A stretch of DNA of 64,000 nucleotides from Cymbidium sinense (Eukaryota; Streptophyta; Magnoliopsida; Asparagales; Orchidaceae). Position 1 is the first letter of the stretch, and the number at the start of each line of letters is the position of its first letter. Positions 62,059-64,000 of the stretch are shown one piece after another. The position numbers and the translations under genes were made by a program. Below the pieces are notes generated by a model, which saw only the letters and a program-made list of their open reading frames with translations, did not search any database and was not told the origin of the DNA. The DNA is taken from positions 92,475,716 to 92,539,715 of the forward strand of contig CM038229.1 in NCBI GenBank assembly GCA_021442155.1. Direction: 5' to 3'.

Positions 62059-62532
62059 TTTTTTTTAACAAAGAACAAATTCAGATTCAACATTTCTTCT
62101 TTTTGATTTCATCAACCAAGTAACACCCCAAGTTTTGTAAGACACAAGTAACAACATAGATCAAGAAGGACCACACATAGAGCAAATAAAAAAAAACTTA
62201 GATAACTAAAATAATCTCTACTATAAAGACACAATTCCATAAGGGTCGGATCTCTTTCTTGATTTCTCTAGTTCCCATCAGAACCACCCAGGCCTCTCGA
62301 GTAGTTGGATCCACCATCATATCTCTGATCTCTCCCTCTGCAACCACCATGGTTGTAACCTTTGTCACTCTTCCCACCTCCATTACCACCACTGCTCTAA
62401 CCACCACCTCCATGTCCTCCAACACCTCCAGATTCCCCACCATTCGTGATTGCCTCCACCTTCGCCTCCACCGTCAGATCTAAATTGAGCCTAGTTGATG
62501 ATGATGTTCATGTCGTCAAGGTTCATTCCATT
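62059..62532 (-). pseudogene. GR-RBP retrocopy fragment 7: RRM end, glycine-rich tail, 3'UTR
   Basis: An eight-T tract (62059-62066) is followed by the shared 3'UTR, a degenerate SDGN tail region, the Gly-rich tract and the last RRM codons (NLDDMNIIIN.AQF..D, degraded). On the minus strand the left limit of homology is again the Asn of the NGQ position (CCATT at 62528-62532), followed by CTTAGTGTTTAGG. The right flank contains TTTAGTTGCTCTAGG at about 62593, about 60 bases from the edge, as in fragments 2, 4 and 6. The open frames 62198-62443 minus and 62259-62483 plus are shifted readings of the Gly-rich tract. It is a pseudogene. Confidence 0.86.
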
Positions 62533-64000
62533 CTTAGTGTTTAGGTTTAAGTTTATTAGTTTTTAGGGTTTAAATTTATTTTTTAATTAATTTAGTTGCT
62601 CTAGGTTTAGGTTTAGGGTTTAGGGTTTATGGTTTAGGGTTTTAGGGTTCTGCTTTTAGGGTTTAAGGTTTAGGGTTAGGGTTTAGGGTTTAGGATTTTG
62701 AGTTTAGGGTTTAGGGTTATAATTTTAGTTTTGTATGTCTAGGATTTAGGGTTTAGGGATAGTTTTAGGGTTTAGGAATTATAATTTATTATTTTGTTAA
62801 CAAATTAAGTAACCTAGTTGGTTTAGATTTATTTAGTTTACTTTAGGTTTTATGGTTTAGGGTTTAGGGTTTTAGGTTTTATGCTTTTAGGATTTAGGGT
62901 TTAGGGTTTAGGGTTTTTTAGGGCTTATGGTTTAGAGTTTATTATTGTAGGTTTAGTGATGTAGGTTTAAGGTTTAGGGTTTATGGTTAGTTTTAAAGTT
63001 TAAGGTTTGGATTATTTTTATTTTTTTATTTTTTTATTTTATTTTAGTGTTTAGGGTTTAGGGTTTAGGGTTTTAGGTTTGGGGTTTAGGGATTAAGGTT
63101 AAGGTTTTAGGGTTTAGGCTTGTAGATTTAGGGTTTTGGGTTAGTTTTAGGGTTTAGGATTAAGGTTTAGTGTTAGGGGTTTTATTTATTTATTTATTTA
63201 TTTTTATTTTTAGGGTTTAAGGTTTATGTTTATGGTTTAGGTTTTAGTTTAGGTTTATTTTTAAATTATGTAAACTGGTATATTTAGGTTTTTCTAGTTT
63301 ATTTGGTTTGTTTTTATTTATTTTAGTTTATTTTATATTTTATTTTTATTTAGTTTTATTTTTTTGTTTTATTTAAATTTTTTTATTTCTTCTAGGTTTA
63401 TTTATTTTAGTTTATGTTTTTTGTTTTAGTTTATTTTTTAGGTTTAGGTTTAGGTTTATGTTCCCTATTTAATTTAGCTTTATTTTTATTTTTTTTATTT
63501 TTGGTTTAGGTTTTATTTTATTTATTTTTAGGTTTAGGTTTTAATTTTTTTTTATGTTTAAATTTTAGGTTTTTATTTTATGTTTATTTTTAGGTATTAT
63601 TTTTTAGTTTAGTTTTAGGTTTATTTTTAATTAATTTTTATTTTATTTAATTTAGGGTTAGGTTTAGTTTATTTTAGGTTTTGGTTTAGGTTTTATATAT
63701 TTTAGTTCAGTTTATTTTAGTTTAGGTTTAGGTTTTTTTTAGTTTAAGGTTTAGGTTTTATTTATTATTTATTTTTAGCTTTATTTTTTAGGTTTACATT
63801 TTTTGTTAATTTTTATTTTATTTTATTTTAGTTTGGATTTATTTTTTTCATTTAGCTTTTTTTTTTATTTAGGGTTTCTATTTTTTGTTTAGTTTATTTT
63901 TTAGTTTAGTTTAGGTTTTAATCTCTTTTATTTTTATTTAATTTTAATTTCATATTTTAATATATTTTTAATTTTTGGTTTTAGTTTAGGTTTTTATTTT
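62533..64000 (+). repeat. Degenerate telomere-like array, segment 11
   Basis: It runs to the window end. Boxes related to AATTAAGTAAAC occur at about 62801 and 63255. TTTAGGG-dense blocks lie at 62610-62790, 62840-63000 and 63045-63180, and after the second box the T-rich derivative region follows in the usual word order. Polarity is unchanged from the first array base at 2617. Confidence 0.93.

Noticed and set aside
2617..64000. CRISPR-like or other regularly spaced repeat system
   Set aside because: The repeats are plant telomere-like satellite units with no unique equal-length spacers and no associated genes; the organism is eukaryotic.

Overview
The window is plant nuclear DNA and I found no intact protein-coding gene in it. 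About two thirds is a degenerate telomere-like repeat array built on TTTAGGG, the usual plant telomere unit, always with the G-rich strand on the + strand. The rest consists of retroelements with plant-type domain architectures: Tat-like Ty3 pol, RTE LINE, and L1 LINE with DUF4283/CCHC ORF1 and a terminal RNase H. The sequence alone does not identify the species.

Layout. 1-2516 is A/T-rich DNA of unrecognised origin, followed by a 100-base N gap (2517-2616). From 2617 to 15797 runs the array, carrying two fragments of a glycine-rich RNA-binding protein (GR-RBP) gene. A third, sharply cut GR-RBP fragment (15798-15876) leads into 9 kb of non-array DNA (15877-24818) with a decayed Ty3 retrotransposon pol region. 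The array resumes at 24819 and continues to 42550. It contains three GR-RBP copies (28284-28721, 32406-32894, 35939-36352) and an RTE LINE (37733-40525) flanked by a probable 18-19 bp target-site duplication. Two related L1-type LINEs on the minus strand occupy 42551-51418 and 53953-about 61790, separated and followed by array. A last GR-RBP copy lies at 62059-62532 in the final stretch.

The main point of interest is that the array is not simple decayed telomere sequence. It has a higher-order unit, commonly 0.85-1.05 kb: a TTTAGGG-rich block, then a non-telomeric box containing AATTAAGTAAAC, then a long T-rich block whose variant words recur in the same order, then TTTAGGG again. I read 27 copies of the box. 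The GR-RBP 3' fragments are a second module in this satellite: the four long copies with a readable edge break off at the same point in the RRM coding sequence, most have a T-tract where an mRNA poly(A) tail would be, and most share the same flanking array words. That fits one retroposed, 5'-truncated mRNA that was captured by the array and then amplified with it. The LINEs appear to be later insertions. Nothing here looks like a working pathway; the window reads as a telomere-like satellite domain acting as a sink for retroelements.
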